A stretch of DNA of 64,000 nt from Roseateles sp. SL47. Lineage in GTDB: Bacteria; Pseudomonadota; Gammaproteobacteria; Burkholderiales; Burkholderiaceae_C. The DNA lies in the NCBI RefSeq assembly GCF_026625885.1, contig NZ_CP113068.1, forward strand, positions 5,642,001-5,706,000. Direction: 5' to 3'. The notes beneath the pieces are model-generated. The model was not told the origin of the DNA. It made no database searches and saw only the letters and a list, made by a program, of their open reading frames with translations. Positions 54,293 through 64,000 of this stretch are shown in pieces. Both the position numbers and the translations under genes were made by a program. The first letter of the stretch is position 1. Every line of letters begins with the position of its first letter.

Positions 54293-55251
54293 CCGACCAT
54301 CCCCGACTTGACCATGATGGCGCGCAAGGCGGCGAACTCGCGATCGACGAAGTCTTCGAACTCCTTGCCGGTGATCACGGCGGGGGTCCAGCCGTTCTTC
54401 TCCAGCGCTTCCGCCCAGGCCTTGGACTTGGTGGCCTTGACGACCAGGTCGGCCAGCGCCTGGCGCTGGGCCGGCGCGAGGCCGGGGGGCGCGTAGACGC
54501 CACGCCAGTTGCCGATCTCGACGTTGTAGCCCAGCTCCTTCATGGTGGGCGCGTCCAGGCCCTTGAGGCGCTGCGGGGAGGTGACGGCGATGGGGCGCAT
54601 CTTGCCGCTCTCGATGTACTGCTGGAATTCGCTGAAGCCGCTGCCGCCGACGGTGACGTTGCCGCCCAGGATGGCGGCGATGGCTTCGCCGCCGCCCCGG
54701 AAGGCGACGTAGTTGATCTTGGCGGCGTCGACGCCGGTTTCGCGGGCCAGCATGGCAGCGGCGACATGTTCGGTCGAGCCGCGGGAACCGCCGCCCCATT
54801 TGACGCTGCCGGGGTCCTTTTTCATCTGCTCGACCACATCCTTCATGGTCTTGAGCGGGGAACTGGCAGGCAGGACAAAGACGTTGTATTCGCTGGTCAG
54901 CCGCGCGATGGGCGTGGCCTGGCTGAGGGAGACGGGGGGCTTGCCGGTGATGAGGCCGCCCAGCATGACGGCGCCCATGACCATCAGCGCATTCGGGTCG
55001 CCCTTGCTGGCGTTGACGAACTGGGCCAGGCCGATCGCGCCGGCGGCGCCGCCCTTGTTCTCGAAGGTGACGGTGCTGGCGGCACCGGCGTCCTGGAGGG
55101 CCTTGCCGAGGGCACGGCCGGTGATGTCCCAGCCGCCGCCCGGGTTGGCCGGCACCATGATCTTGAGGTTGCCAGCGGCACGGGCGGCGGTGGGCAGCAG
55201 GCCCAGGGCCGCCAGAGCGGCTGCAGTTTTGAGGAATTGGTCTCTACGCAT
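54289..55251 (-). CDS. tctC: Tripartite tricarboxylate transporter substrate-binding protein TctC (Bug family)
   Basis: A 320-residue periplasmic solute receptor. Signal peptide MRRDQFLKTAAALAALGLLP ends at AARAA. The Bug-type domain has NLKIMVPANPGGGWDITGRA, VTFENKGGAAGAIGLAQFV, KWGGGSRGSTEHVAAAMLAR and NYVAFRGGGEAIAAILGGN. The carboxylate bound cannot be read from sequence. First gene of tctCBA; no tctD/tctE sensor pair is adjacent. The promoter should lie in 55252-55380, just before the tandem repeat. Confidence 0.93.
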   Translation of the reverse strand: MRRDQFLKTAAALAALGLLPTAARAAGNLKIMVPANPGGGWDITGRALGKALQDAGAASTVTFENKGGAAGAIGLAQFVNASKGDPNALMVMGAVMLGGLITGKPPVSLSQATPIARLTSEYNVFVLPASSPLKTMKDVVEQMKKDPGSVKWGGGSRGSTEHVAAAMLARETGVDAAKINYVAFRGGGEAIAAILGGNVTVGGSGFSEFQQYIESGKMRPIAVTSPQRLKGLDAPTMKELGYNVEIGNWRGVYAPPGLAPAQRQALADLVVKATKSKAWAEALEKNGWTPAVITGKEFEDFVDREFAALRAIMVKSGMVG

Positions 55252-55385
55252 GCGAGGGGTCTCCGGGTTCTCTCTCTATCTATATCCCCCAATCCTCCCG
55301 CGCCTTTTGGACTTTTCTATTCGCGTTGATGCTTACATGGGGCCCCCGGTTTTGTGCGCCTAGGGCGCACAAAACCACCCCCCGG

Positions 55386-55730
55386 GGGGGTTGGGGCCGC
55401 CTTGGGGCGGCCCGGCGGCGGCCCCCCCCTCGATAACCACGAGCCCCGCTTGGACGGCGCTTCGCGCGTCCTCGCGACTGGATGCGGGCAGGGTCCCCCC
55501 GAGGGAGGGTGGGGTCCGTCTTGGGGTGACCCGGCGGCGCCCCCCCCTCGATAACCACGAGCCCCGCGCGGACGGCGCTTCGCGCCTCCTCGCGACTGGA
55601 TGCGGGCAGGGTCCCCCGAGGGAGGGTGGGGGCCGTCTTGGGGTGACCCGGCGGCGCCCCCCCTCGATAACCACGAGGCCCGCTTGGACGGCGCTTCGCG
55701 CGTCCTCGCGACTGGATGCGGGCCGGGTGC
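55386..55730. repeat. Structured tandem repeat, about 117-bp units
   Basis: Two full units start at 55429 (118 bp) and 55547 (116 bp); a third, at 55663, runs about 70 bp before diverging, and a partial one (the 3' half) precedes at about 55386-55428. Each unit begins CTCGATAACCACGAG (a small stem), then has a GGACGGCGCTTCGCGC-type hairpin, then GGGTCCCCC and GGGGTGACCC that can pair across the unit's end. Unit lengths are not multiples of three, so no reading frame persists through the array. It lies in the divergent region between tctC and hslR. Confidence 0.88.
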
Positions 55731-55816
55731 CCCGGGGGCAGGGGCGGGTGGGATTGAGGAATGCCCTGAGAGGAGGCGCTTTTCTTGGGGCGAAGTGCGT
55801 AGGAAAATCAGCCGCG

Positions 55817-56260
55817 ATGTCATCTTCTTCTGCTTCTTCTCGTACCAACCGTCACTCGACCGACGTCGAGGCCATGCGGCTGGACAAGTGGCTTTGGGCC
55901 GCGCGCTTTTACAAAACCCGCTCGATTGCCGTCGAAGAGATCGGCAAGGGCCGGGTGACCGTCAACGGGCAGGCCGCCAAGGCCTCGCGCGATGTCCGCG
56001 CCGGCGACCTGGTGCGATTCCGCCAAGGTCAGGTCGATCGCGAAGTCCAGGTCGTGGAACTCAGCCCAACCCGCGGCCCCGCCCCAGTGGCACAGACGCT
56101 GTACAACGAAACTCCCGAGAGCATCGCCGCGCGTGAACGCGCCGCAGAAGCCCGCCGCCTCGCCCCAGAACCCGCCAGCACCATCGAACAAGGCCGCCCC
56201 ACCAAACAAGACCGCCGCCGCCTGGCCGAATGGGATCGCTGGTCCGCCTCCATCGATTAA
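55817..56260 (+). CDS. hslR: S4-domain RNA-binding heat-shock protein Hsp15
   Basis: A 147-residue protein with an S4 RNA-binding domain: MRLDKWLWAARFYKTRSIAV, IGKGRVTVNGQAAKASRDVR and AGDLVRFRQ. The C-terminal Arg/Lys-rich tail (RPTKQDRRRLAEWDRW) is normal for Hsp15. Family role: recovers 50S subunits carrying stalled nascent chains after heat shock. Start at 55817 gives a 19-residue Ser/Thr-rich leader; the ATG at 55874 is an alternative. It heads the cluster hslR-grpE-dnaK-dnaJ. Confidence 0.92.
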   Translation: MSSSSASSRTNRHSTDVEAMRLDKWLWAARFYKTRSIAVEEIGKGRVTVNGQAAKASRDVRAGDLVRFRQGQVDREVQVVELSPTRGPAPVAQTLYNETPESIAARERAAEARRLAPEPASTIEQGRPTKQDRRRLAEWDRWSASID

Positions 56261-56286
56261 GGCCCCCGGCGTCTAGAATCCGGCCT

Positions 56287-56315
56287 CTTGAAGTTCGGCA
56301 GGCCTGCCCCACATA
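56287..56315 (+). promoter_or_regulatory. Sigma-32 heat-shock promoter of grpE
   Basis: CTTGAA (56287-56292) and CCCCACATA (56307-56315) are 14 bases apart, close to the CTTGAA-N13-17-CCCCATNTA heat-shock consensus, about 65 bp before grpE. Confidence 0.78.
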
Positions 56316-56378
56316 CCGCGCATCGCCCGACAAGGGGGTGCTCGCACGCCTCTCCGGGCTCGTTTTAGGGCCATCAAC

Positions 56379-56891
56379 ATGACCACTGAGAACCAAAACA
56401 CCGATCCGCAGTCGCCAGAAGACGCCCCGCCCCTGGACCTGGAAGCCAAGTTGGCCGACACCGAACACCGCCTGGCGGAAATGTCGGACGCCTATCTGCG
56501 CGCCAAGGCCGAAGTGGAAAACATCCGCCGCCGCGCCGACGAAGATGTCTCCAAGGCCCGGAAGTTCGCCGTCGAAGGCTTTGCCGACGCCATGCTCCCA
56601 GTCATGGACAGCATGGAAGCCGCCATCGGCCGTCCCGATGCCACCGTGGAACAGGTCCTCGAAGGCGTACACGCCACCCGCCGCCAACTGGCCGCCGCCC
56701 TCGAACGCAACAAGGTCGTGGAAATCAACCCCACCGCCGGCACCAAGTTCGACCCCCATCAGCACCAGGCCATCTCCATGGTCCCCGCCGACCAGGAAGC
56801 CAATACCGTCGTCACCGTCCTCCAAAAGGGCTACTCGATCTACGACCGTGTGCTGCGCCCCGCCCTGGTGACGGTCGCCGCCCCCAAGTAA
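56379..56891 (+). CDS. grpE: Nucleotide exchange factor GrpE
   Basis: A 170-residue DnaK partner that releases ADP. A long N-terminal coiled coil ([40 protein letters not shown]) precedes the C-terminal beta domain with [18 protein letters not shown] and [20 protein letters not shown], the GrpE signature. Length is slightly short for the family (about 180-200) because the acidic N-terminus is brief. Preceded by a sigma-32 promoter. Confidence 0.96.
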   Translation: MTTENQNTDPQSPEDAPPLDLEAKLADTEHRLAEMSDAYLRAKAEVENIRRRADEDVSKARKFAVEGFADAMLPVMDSMEAAIGRPDATVEQVLEGVHATRRQLAAALERNKVVEINPTAGTKFDPHQHQAISMVPADQEANTVVTVLQKGYSIYDRVLRPALVTVAAPK

Positions 56892-57062
56892 ACAGGCCGT
56901 ACCTCCAAAAAACACAAAAACAGCCCGATCGATCCCCGGAAGCCCGGTTTTTGAGCGATTTGAAGCGTCTTTCAGTGGCGCAGCTCTTGAAAACCAAGCG
57001 AGTTATCCACAGATCAGAAGCATCCGGATCACATCGATCCCACCGAATTCAGGAGTCCTCAC

Positions 57063-59048
<1,986 letters not shown>

Positions 59049-59084
59049 GCATGCCATGCCGACCCTCACGTCGGCGTGACAGCC

Positions 59085-59120
59085 CGCCGCGCGAGAGCTG
59101 CATGCTTCGCGCGGCGTTTT
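59085..59120 (+). terminator. Intrinsic terminator-like hairpin between dnaK and dnaJ
   Basis: CGCCGCGCGA and TCGCGCGGCG form a perfect 10-bp stem with a 12-base loop, followed by TTTTGGTTT. It would reduce dnaJ transcription relative to dnaK. Confidence 0.75.
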
Positions 59121-59158
59121 GGTTTCAAGCTGGATGAGCAGCAGGCCCAGGAATACCC

Positions 59159-60316
59159 ATGGCAAAGCGTGACTATTACGAAGTCTTAGGCGTCGCCAAG
59201 AACGCCAGCGACGACGACATCAAAAAGGCTTATCGCAAGCTCGCGATGAAGTACCACCCTGACCGTAATCAGGGGGAAGGTTCCAAGGAAGCCGAAGAGA
59301 AGTTCAAGGAAGGCAAGGAAGCCTACGAGATGCTCACGGACGGCCAGAAGCGCGCGGCCTACGACCAGTACGGCCATGCGGGTGTCGATCCCAATGCAGG
59401 GGGCTTCCGGGGCGGTCAGGGCGCGGAAGGTTTTGGCGGCTTCGCCGAAGCCTTTGGCGACATCTTTGGTGATCTGTTCGGCGGCGGCGCTGGCGGCGGC
59501 GGCAATGGCCGTCGTGGCGGGGGCCAGCAGGTCTACCGTGGCAGCGACCTGAGCTACGCCATGGAGATCACGCTGGAAGAAGCCGCACGCGGCAAGGAAA
59601 CGCAGATCCGCATCCCGTCCTGGGAAGGCTGCGAAACCTGCAATGGCTCCGGCGCCAAGCCCGGCACCAGCGCCAAGACCTGCGGCGCCTGCGGTGGCTC
59701 CGGCACGGTTCACATGCGCCAGGGCTTCTTCAGCATCCAGCAGACCTGCCCGCACTGCCACGGCACCGGCAAGATCATTCCCGAGCCCTGCACCACCTGC
59801 AATGGCGCCGGCAAGATCAAGAAGACCAAGACCCTGGAAGTCAAGATTCCGGCCGGCATCAACGAAGGCATGCGCATCCGCTCGGCCGGCAACGGCGAGC
59901 CGGGCGTGAACGGCGGGCCGCCGGGCGATCTCTACATCGAGATCCGCATCAAGCAGCACGACATCTTCGAGCGCGACGGCGACGACCTGCACTGCACCAT
60001 GCCGGTGTCGATGACCTTGGCCGCCCTGGGCGGCACGATCGAAGTGCCCACGCTCGGCGGCAAAGCGGAAATCGAGCTGCCGGAAGGCTCGCAGCACGGC
60101 AAGACCTTCCGCCTGCGCGGCAAGGGCATCAAGGGCGTGCGTTCCAGCTACCCGGGCGACCTGTACTGCCACATCAGCGTGGAAACCCCGGTCAAGCTCA
60201 CCGAGCATCAGCGCAAGCTGCTCAAGGAACTGGACAAGAGCTTCCGCGAGGGCGGCGACCGCCACTCCCCCAACGCCAAGTCGTGGACGGACCGGGTCAA
60301 AGATCTCTTCAAGTGA
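59159..60316 (+). CDS. dnaJ: Co-chaperone DnaJ (Hsp40)
   Basis: A 385-residue class I DnaJ. The J domain (residues 1-70: [23 protein letters not shown] in [11 protein letters not shown]) activates the DnaK ATPase; a Gly/Phe-rich region follows ([20 protein letters not shown]); the zinc domain has four CxxCxGxG units ([33 protein letters not shown]); the C-terminal domain binds substrate. It ends with a strong terminator, closing the heat-shock cluster. Confidence 0.97.
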   Translation: MAKRDYYEVLGVAKNASDDDIKKAYRKLAMKYHPDRNQGEGSKEAEEKFKEGKEAYEMLTDGQKRAAYDQYGHAGVDPNAGGFRGGQGAEGFGGFAEAFGDIFGDLFGGGAGGGGNGRRGGGQQVYRGSDLSYAMEITLEEAARGKETQIRIPSWEGCETCNGSGAKPGTSAKTCGACGGSGTVHMRQGFFSIQQTCPHCHGTGKIIPEPCTTCNGAGKIKKTKTLEVKIPAGINEGMRIRSAGNGEPGVNGGPPGDLYIEIRIKQHDIFERDGDDLHCTMPVSMTLAALGGTIEVPTLGGKAEIELPEGSQHGKTFRLRGKGIKGVRSSYPGDLYCHISVETPVKLTEHQRKLLKELDKSFREGGDRHSPNAKSWTDRVKDLFK

Positions 60317-60451
60317 GCCGGATTTCGTCAACACAGCGGAAAACAACCGCTCTGACCTAGCAAACCCGAGCAAACAATCCCGGGGATCAGGCTGACAATG
60401 CCGCTGTGAAGTTCAGCCCGCATTCCGGTCAGACCCCTGGCCTTCCAGACC

Positions 60452-60498
60452 ACAGCCCACCCCGTCCACGACCGGACGCGGTGGGCTGTTTGTCTTTT
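60452..60498 (+). terminator. Intrinsic terminator of dnaJ
   Basis: ACAGCCCACC pairs with GGTGGGCTGT, extended inward by GTCC/GGAC, followed by TTTGTCTTTT. Confidence 0.85.
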
Positions 60499-60518
60499 GC
60501 CCCCCGGACGCTGGCACC

Positions 60519-62138
60519 ATGAGTTATGCCAACGGCGCGTTTGCCAAGACCCAGGCGCTGGTGATCGACAGCAACGCCACCTCGCGCAGCCTGATGACGG
60601 CACAACTGCGCGAGCTGGGTGTGGGCCATGTGCGCCAGGCCACCCGCACGCGGGATGCGCGGGTGATCCTGGAAACGCAGCCGTACGACATCGTCCTGTG
60701 CGACTACTACTTTGACGGCTCGGAGCTGTCCGGCCAGGACCTGCTGGATGAACTCCGTCGCGAGCAGTTACTGCCCTACTCCACCGTGTTTGTGATGGTG
60801 ACGGGGGAGGCCTCCTATGCCAAGGTGGCCGAAGCCGCCGAGGCGGCGCTGGACGCCTACCTGGTCAAGCCCTACACCAGCGCCGCCCTGGCCGAGCGGC
60901 TGGCCAGCGCGCGCCACCGCAAGCACGAACTCAAGGACATCTTCGAGTCGATCGACGCCAAGGAATTCGACAAAGCGGCCGACCTCTGCCTGGCCCGCTT
61001 CGCAAGCCGGGCCTCCTACTGGCTGTATGCCGCCCGCATTGGCGCCGAATTGCTGCTGCGGCTGGAACGCCATGAGCAGGCCCGTGAGCTGTATGAGGCC
61101 ATCATCGCCGCGCGGACCGTGCCGTGGGCCCGCCTCGGCGTGGCCCGCACGGAAGTGGCCTCAGGCAACCTCAGCGCGGCCCGCCGGACCCTGCAGACGC
61201 TGATCGGTGAAATGCCCGACCAGGCCGATTCCTACGACCTGATGGGCCGGGTGCAGATGGACCAGGGCGAAATCAGCTCCGCCCTTGCCACTTACCGGAC
61301 TGCCGCCACACTGACCCCGGGCTGCCTGTCCCGCCAGCAGCATTGCGGCACCCTCGCTTTCTATGCAGGCGAACGGGCCGAAGCGCTGAAGATGCTGGAA
61401 CGCAGCGTGGCACAGGGCCTCAAGTCCAAGCTGTTTGACTTCCACAGCGTGGCCCTGATTGCGCTCATGCGCTTTGATGCCAAGGACAGCAAGGGCTTGA
61501 AATACGCCCAGGACGCCTTGATGCAGGGCCTCGACCGCGCCCCTCAAGACCGCCGTCTGCAGCGCTTCGACCTGATGCTGCGGGGGCTGCGCCTGCTGCT
61601 GGAACGCCGCCTGGCCGATGCACTCGCCCTGGCGCGTCGCTTTGCCAGCATGCTGCCGGACGAGGATTTCGATCTGGAATCCGCCAGCCTGCTGCTGTCG
61701 CTGTGGGTCCGCATGAGCCGCCAGGACATCGCGCTGGCGGAAATGGACGACATGACCCAGCGGCTGGGCCTGCGCTTTTGCAGTTCCAAATCCGCCACGG
61801 AGATCATGGTCAGCATGGCCGAAGGCCACGAATCCAGCATCCAGTTGCTGCGTGATGCCCATGCCCGGGTGTTCGCCGTCTCCGAAACAGCCATGCGTCA
61901 TGCCATGCGCGGCGATGCGCGCCTGGGGGTGATGCTGTTGCTGGACCAGGGCGCACAAACCATGAATGCCAAACTGATCGACATGGCCGCGCTGGTGCTG
62001 CGACGCTACCGCGAGCGGATCGCAGACCCCGCCGTGCTGGAACCCCGCATCCAGGAACTTCAGGACCGCTACACCCGTACCAGCAGCCAAGGCCTGAAGG
62101 CGGCTCGCGCGGCTGGTGGCATGGCCCTTCGAGGATGA
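60519..62138 (+). CDS. Response regulator receiver - tetratricopeptide repeat protein
   Basis: A 539-residue soluble protein. Residues 10-135 are a receiver domain with the acidic residue in ALVIDSNATSR, the phosphoacceptor Asp62 in IVLCDYYFDGSE, the Thr in VMVTGEASY and the Lys in YLVKPYTS. The rest (about 145-530) is helical with TPR-like units (ERHEQARELYEAIIAAR; YDLMGRVQMDQGEISSALAT; ARRFASMLPDEDF). There is no DNA-binding or enzyme output domain, so it likely works by protein-protein contact. No histidine kinase is adjacent. Start 60519 lies 20 bp after the dnaJ terminator. Confidence 0.9.
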   Translation: MSYANGAFAKTQALVIDSNATSRSLMTAQLRELGVGHVRQATRTRDARVILETQPYDIVLCDYYFDGSELSGQDLLDELRREQLLPYSTVFVMVTGEASYAKVAEAAEAALDAYLVKPYTSAALAERLASARHRKHELKDIFESIDAKEFDKAADLCLARFASRASYWLYAARIGAELLLRLERHEQARELYEAIIAARTVPWARLGVARTEVASGNLSAARRTLQTLIGEMPDQADSYDLMGRVQMDQGEISSALATYRTAATLTPGCLSRQQHCGTLAFYAGERAEALKMLERSVAQGLKSKLFDFHSVALIALMRFDAKDSKGLKYAQDALMQGLDRAPQDRRLQRFDLMLRGLRLLLERRLADALALARRFASMLPDEDFDLESASLLLSLWVRMSRQDIALAEMDDMTQRLGLRFCSSKSATEIMVSMAEGHESSIQLLRDAHARVFAVSETAMRHAMRGDARLGVMLLLDQGAQTMNAKLIDMAALVLRRYRERIADPAVLEPRIQELQDRYTRTSSQGLKAARAAGGMALRG

Positions 62139-62291
62139 GGCTCAGGATGCAAGCCCCCGCGCCCCGACAGACGCCACCATCGCCGCCATGACTGCCCCTC
62201 GCACGAACCGCCCTGCGGCATCTCCCCACTTCAGTGCGCCTTCAGGTGGCTCGATTACAAACTTCAATCGCTCTGAAGCTTTTCTTAGTCA

Positions 62292-63962
62292 ATGGTTGCT
62301 GTATTTCTGAAACGCCGCGTGAACGGCGAGCGATCCCCTCTCACGCTGGCCTGGTGCACTGCACTTTGGATCGGGCTTCTGGGCAACTGGCCGCTGTGGC
62401 AGCGCATGGCGGGCATGCCCGACTTTGCCGGCGCGGGCGGCCGCCTGTTCATCGTGCTGTTTGCCAGCATGGTGACGCTGGTGCTGGGGGCGCTGTTCAG
62501 CCTGATGGCCTGGCGGGTGGCGGTGAAACCGCTGCTGTCGCTGATGCTGATCCTGACGGCGCCGCTGGCCTATTTCATTGGCAGCTACGGCGTGGTGATC
62601 GACAGCACGATGATCACCAATGCCCTGCAGACGGATGTGCGGGAAACCCGCGACCTGATGGGCTGGGGCCTGCTGCTGCATGTGCTGGTGCTGGCCGTGG
62701 TGCCGATGGTGTGGCTGTGGCGCCAGAAGCTCCGGGACAAGGCCTGGCTCAAGCGGCTGGGCTGGAATCTGCTGTCGGTCGTGCTGGCGCTGGTGCTGGG
62801 CACCGGCCTGGGAGCGCTGCGCACGGCCGACCTGGCCTCCACGCTGCGCAACCACAAGGTGCTGACCAAGATGGTCAGCCCGGTGAACGCCATCTGGGCC
62901 AGCGTGGCGCTGGCGGTGCAGAAGCAGCGCGCGCCCAAGGGCCCGCCGGAGGTGGTGGGCGCCGATGCCCGGCTGGCACCGCGACCGGAAGGGGCCAAGC
63001 CGCCGCTGGTGATGCTGGTGGTGGGAGAAACGGCCCGCTCCGAGAATTTCTCACTGAACGGCTATGCCAAGCCGACCAACCCGGAACTGGCCCGTTTGCC
63101 GGTGCTGAGCTATCGACAGGCCTACTCCTGCGGCACCAGCACGGCGGCATCGCTGCCCTGCATGTTCTCCCACCTGGGCCGGGAGGTCTATGTGGACCGT
63201 CCCACCCATCAGGAAACCCTGCTGGACGTGCTGCAGCGCGCCGGCCTGGCCGTGCTGTGGCTGGACAACCAGTCCGGCTGCAAGGGCGTGTGCGACCGGG
63301 TGCCGAATGCGCAGGCCATCAACCCGGCCCGCGCCGACCATCCGCTGCCCGCCGGGCTATGCGGGGCCGACGGCGAATGCTTCGACGAAGCCATGCTGCA
63401 CGACCTGGACGCCCGCATCGCCGCCCTGGACCCCCAACGTGTAGCGCGCGGTGTGGTGCTGGTGCTGCACCAGATGGGCAGCCATGGCCCGGCGTATTTC
63501 AAGCGCACGCCGGCAGACCGCAAGCCTTTCCTGCCCGAATGCCGAAGCAGTGCATTGCAGCAATGCCCGGTGGAAGACGTCCGCAATGGTTATGACAATT
63601 CCATTGCCTATACCGACCATGTGCTGGCACAAGCCATTGGCTGGCTGGGCCGCCAGCAGGACCGATTCGACCCCAGCCTGCTGTATGTGTCCGACCATGG
63701 GGAATCGCTGGGCGAGAACAACCTGTTCCTGCACGGCATGCCTTACGCCCTGGCGCCGGACCAGCAAAAGCATGTGCCGCTGATCCTCTGGCTGCCGCCC
63801 GCCACCCGCAGCGCCCAGCGCCTGGACAGTGACTGCCTCAGCGCCCGCCGGGACACGCCCATGTCCCATGACGGTCTCTATCACACGGTGCTGAGCCTGT
63901 CCGGCGTCCAGACCTCGATCTATCGCAAGGATTGGGACTGGGTGGGGGCCTGCCGCCGCTGA
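62292..63962 (+). CDS. eptA: Phosphoethanolamine--lipid A transferase, EptA/MCR family
   Basis: A 556-residue inner-membrane enzyme with five N-terminal membrane segments (about residues 18-170) and a periplasmic sulfatase-fold catalytic domain. The zinc/nucleophile residues are Glu246 in VVGETARS, Thr284 in SCGTSTAAS and the Asp-His in SDHGESLGEN with HGMPYALAPDQQ. Cysteines that would pair as in relatives are Cys280-Cys290, those in SGCKGVCDR, and those in PECRSSALQQC. Family role: adds phosphoethanolamine to lipid A, lowering sensitivity to cationic peptides. As a chromosomal eptA it does not by itself indicate acquired resistance. Confidence 0.93.
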   Translation: MVAVFLKRRVNGERSPLTLAWCTALWIGLLGNWPLWQRMAGMPDFAGAGGRLFIVLFASMVTLVLGALFSLMAWRVAVKPLLSLMLILTAPLAYFIGSYGVVIDSTMITNALQTDVRETRDLMGWGLLLHVLVLAVVPMVWLWRQKLRDKAWLKRLGWNLLSVVLALVLGTGLGALRTADLASTLRNHKVLTKMVSPVNAIWASVALAVQKQRAPKGPPEVVGADARLAPRPEGAKPPLVMLVVGETARSENFSLNGYAKPTNPELARLPVLSYRQAYSCGTSTAASLPCMFSHLGREVYVDRPTHQETLLDVLQRAGLAVLWLDNQSGCKGVCDRVPNAQAINPARADHPLPAGLCGADGECFDEAMLHDLDARIAALDPQRVARGVVLVLHQMGSHGPAYFKRTPADRKPFLPECRSSALQQCPVEDVRNGYDNSIAYTDHVLAQAIGWLGRQQDRFDPSLLYVSDHGESLGENNLFLHGMPYALAPDQQKHVPLILWLPPATRSAQRLDSDCLSARRDTPMSHDGLYHTVLSLSGVQTSIYRKDWDWVGACRR

Positions 63963-64000
63963 GCGGAGTTCCCGTGAGGTTCGAGCGGGAAAACTGCCCG

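Noticed and set aside
55386..55730. CRISPR array
   Set aside because: Units are directly abutting, about 117 bp long, with no unique spacers and no cas genes in the window.
55317..55848. Several 90-170-codon frames across the tandem repeat, on both strands
   Set aside because: Unit lengths of 118 and 116 bp shift the frame at every copy; the peptides are low-complexity and have no ribosome site.
62292..63962. Acquired mobile colistin-resistance (mcr) gene
   Set aside because: Although the catalytic residues match the EptA/MCR family, composition equals the surroundings and there is no mobile element; it reads as a native chromosomal eptA.

Overview
The window is a 64 kb piece of a GC-rich proteobacterial chromosome, best read as a betaproteobacterium of the order Burkholderiales (Roseateles/Rubrivivax/Leptothrix type). 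This assignment is inference. It rests on protein style (short H-NS with a C-terminal AT-hook-like core, Bug-type TctC transporter, SapC, DUF4826, FeeM-type acyltransferase, a GTG-started DnaG), on the local gene order hns-dnaG-rpoD and hslR-grpE-dnaK-dnaJ, and on the high GC content. No plasmid backbone, phage, IS element or CRISPR array is visible. Most of the window is ordinary core chromosome with small accessory patches.

Layout. 1-4.2 kb: the N-terminus of an acyl-CoA synthetase (cut by the left edge), a GNAT acetyltransferase, an alpha/beta hydrolase, a hotdog thioesterase, a chromosomal ParB-like protein and an orphan DUF4212 symporter subunit. 4.3-9.4 kb: prfB with its programmed +1 frameshift, pepN and fbp, then tRNA-Thr(CGT). 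10-16 kb: DUF4826, an OYE/atypical-SDR pair under a divergent LysR regulator, a MarR/siderophore-interacting-protein divergon and a VanZ-like protein. 15.8-20 kb: a LuxR-type regulator divergent from the ergothioneine genes egtB-egtD, and a convergent FeeM-type N-acyl amino acid synthase. 20-25 kb: a fumarase/PcaB-superfamily lyase, SapC overlapping a CorC-type CBS protein, apaH and tRNA-Ser(TGA).

25.2-28.4 kb is the least conventional stretch: directly behind tRNA-Ser lie a two-gene overlapping module of unknown function (its second protein ends in a degenerate ImmA/IrrE-like domain) and a HEAT-repeat-like gene, all less GC-rich than the flanks. 28.4-33.4 kb: a sterol-desaturase-like membrane enzyme with two small exported proteins, divergent from an OmpR/EnvZ-type two-component system; then a 2-hydroxychromene-2-carboxylate isomerase-like protein and a YXWGXW lipoprotein. 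33.4-37.7 kb: two overlapping genes that each join a Ser/Thr kinase domain to HDOD; the second kinase is intact and the first is a pseudokinase.

37.8-50 kb is mostly information processing: hrpA, a VOC protein, argA, yggX, hns, dnaG and rpoD. 50-55 kb: a class III cyclase-FHA fusion, hemH and the tctCBA transporter. 55.4-55.7 kb is a structured tandem repeat of about 117 bp units between tctC and hslR. 55.8-60.3 kb is the heat-shock cluster hslR-grpE-dnaK-dnaJ with a good sigma-32 promoter before grpE and intrinsic terminators after dnaK and dnaJ. The window ends with a receiver-TPR protein and an EptA-type phosphoethanolamine transferase.

The best candidates for something undescribed are the tRNA-Ser-adjacent two-gene module, the kinase/pseudokinase-HDOD pair and the structured repeat at 55.4-55.7 kb. 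None can be assigned a mechanism from sequence alone.
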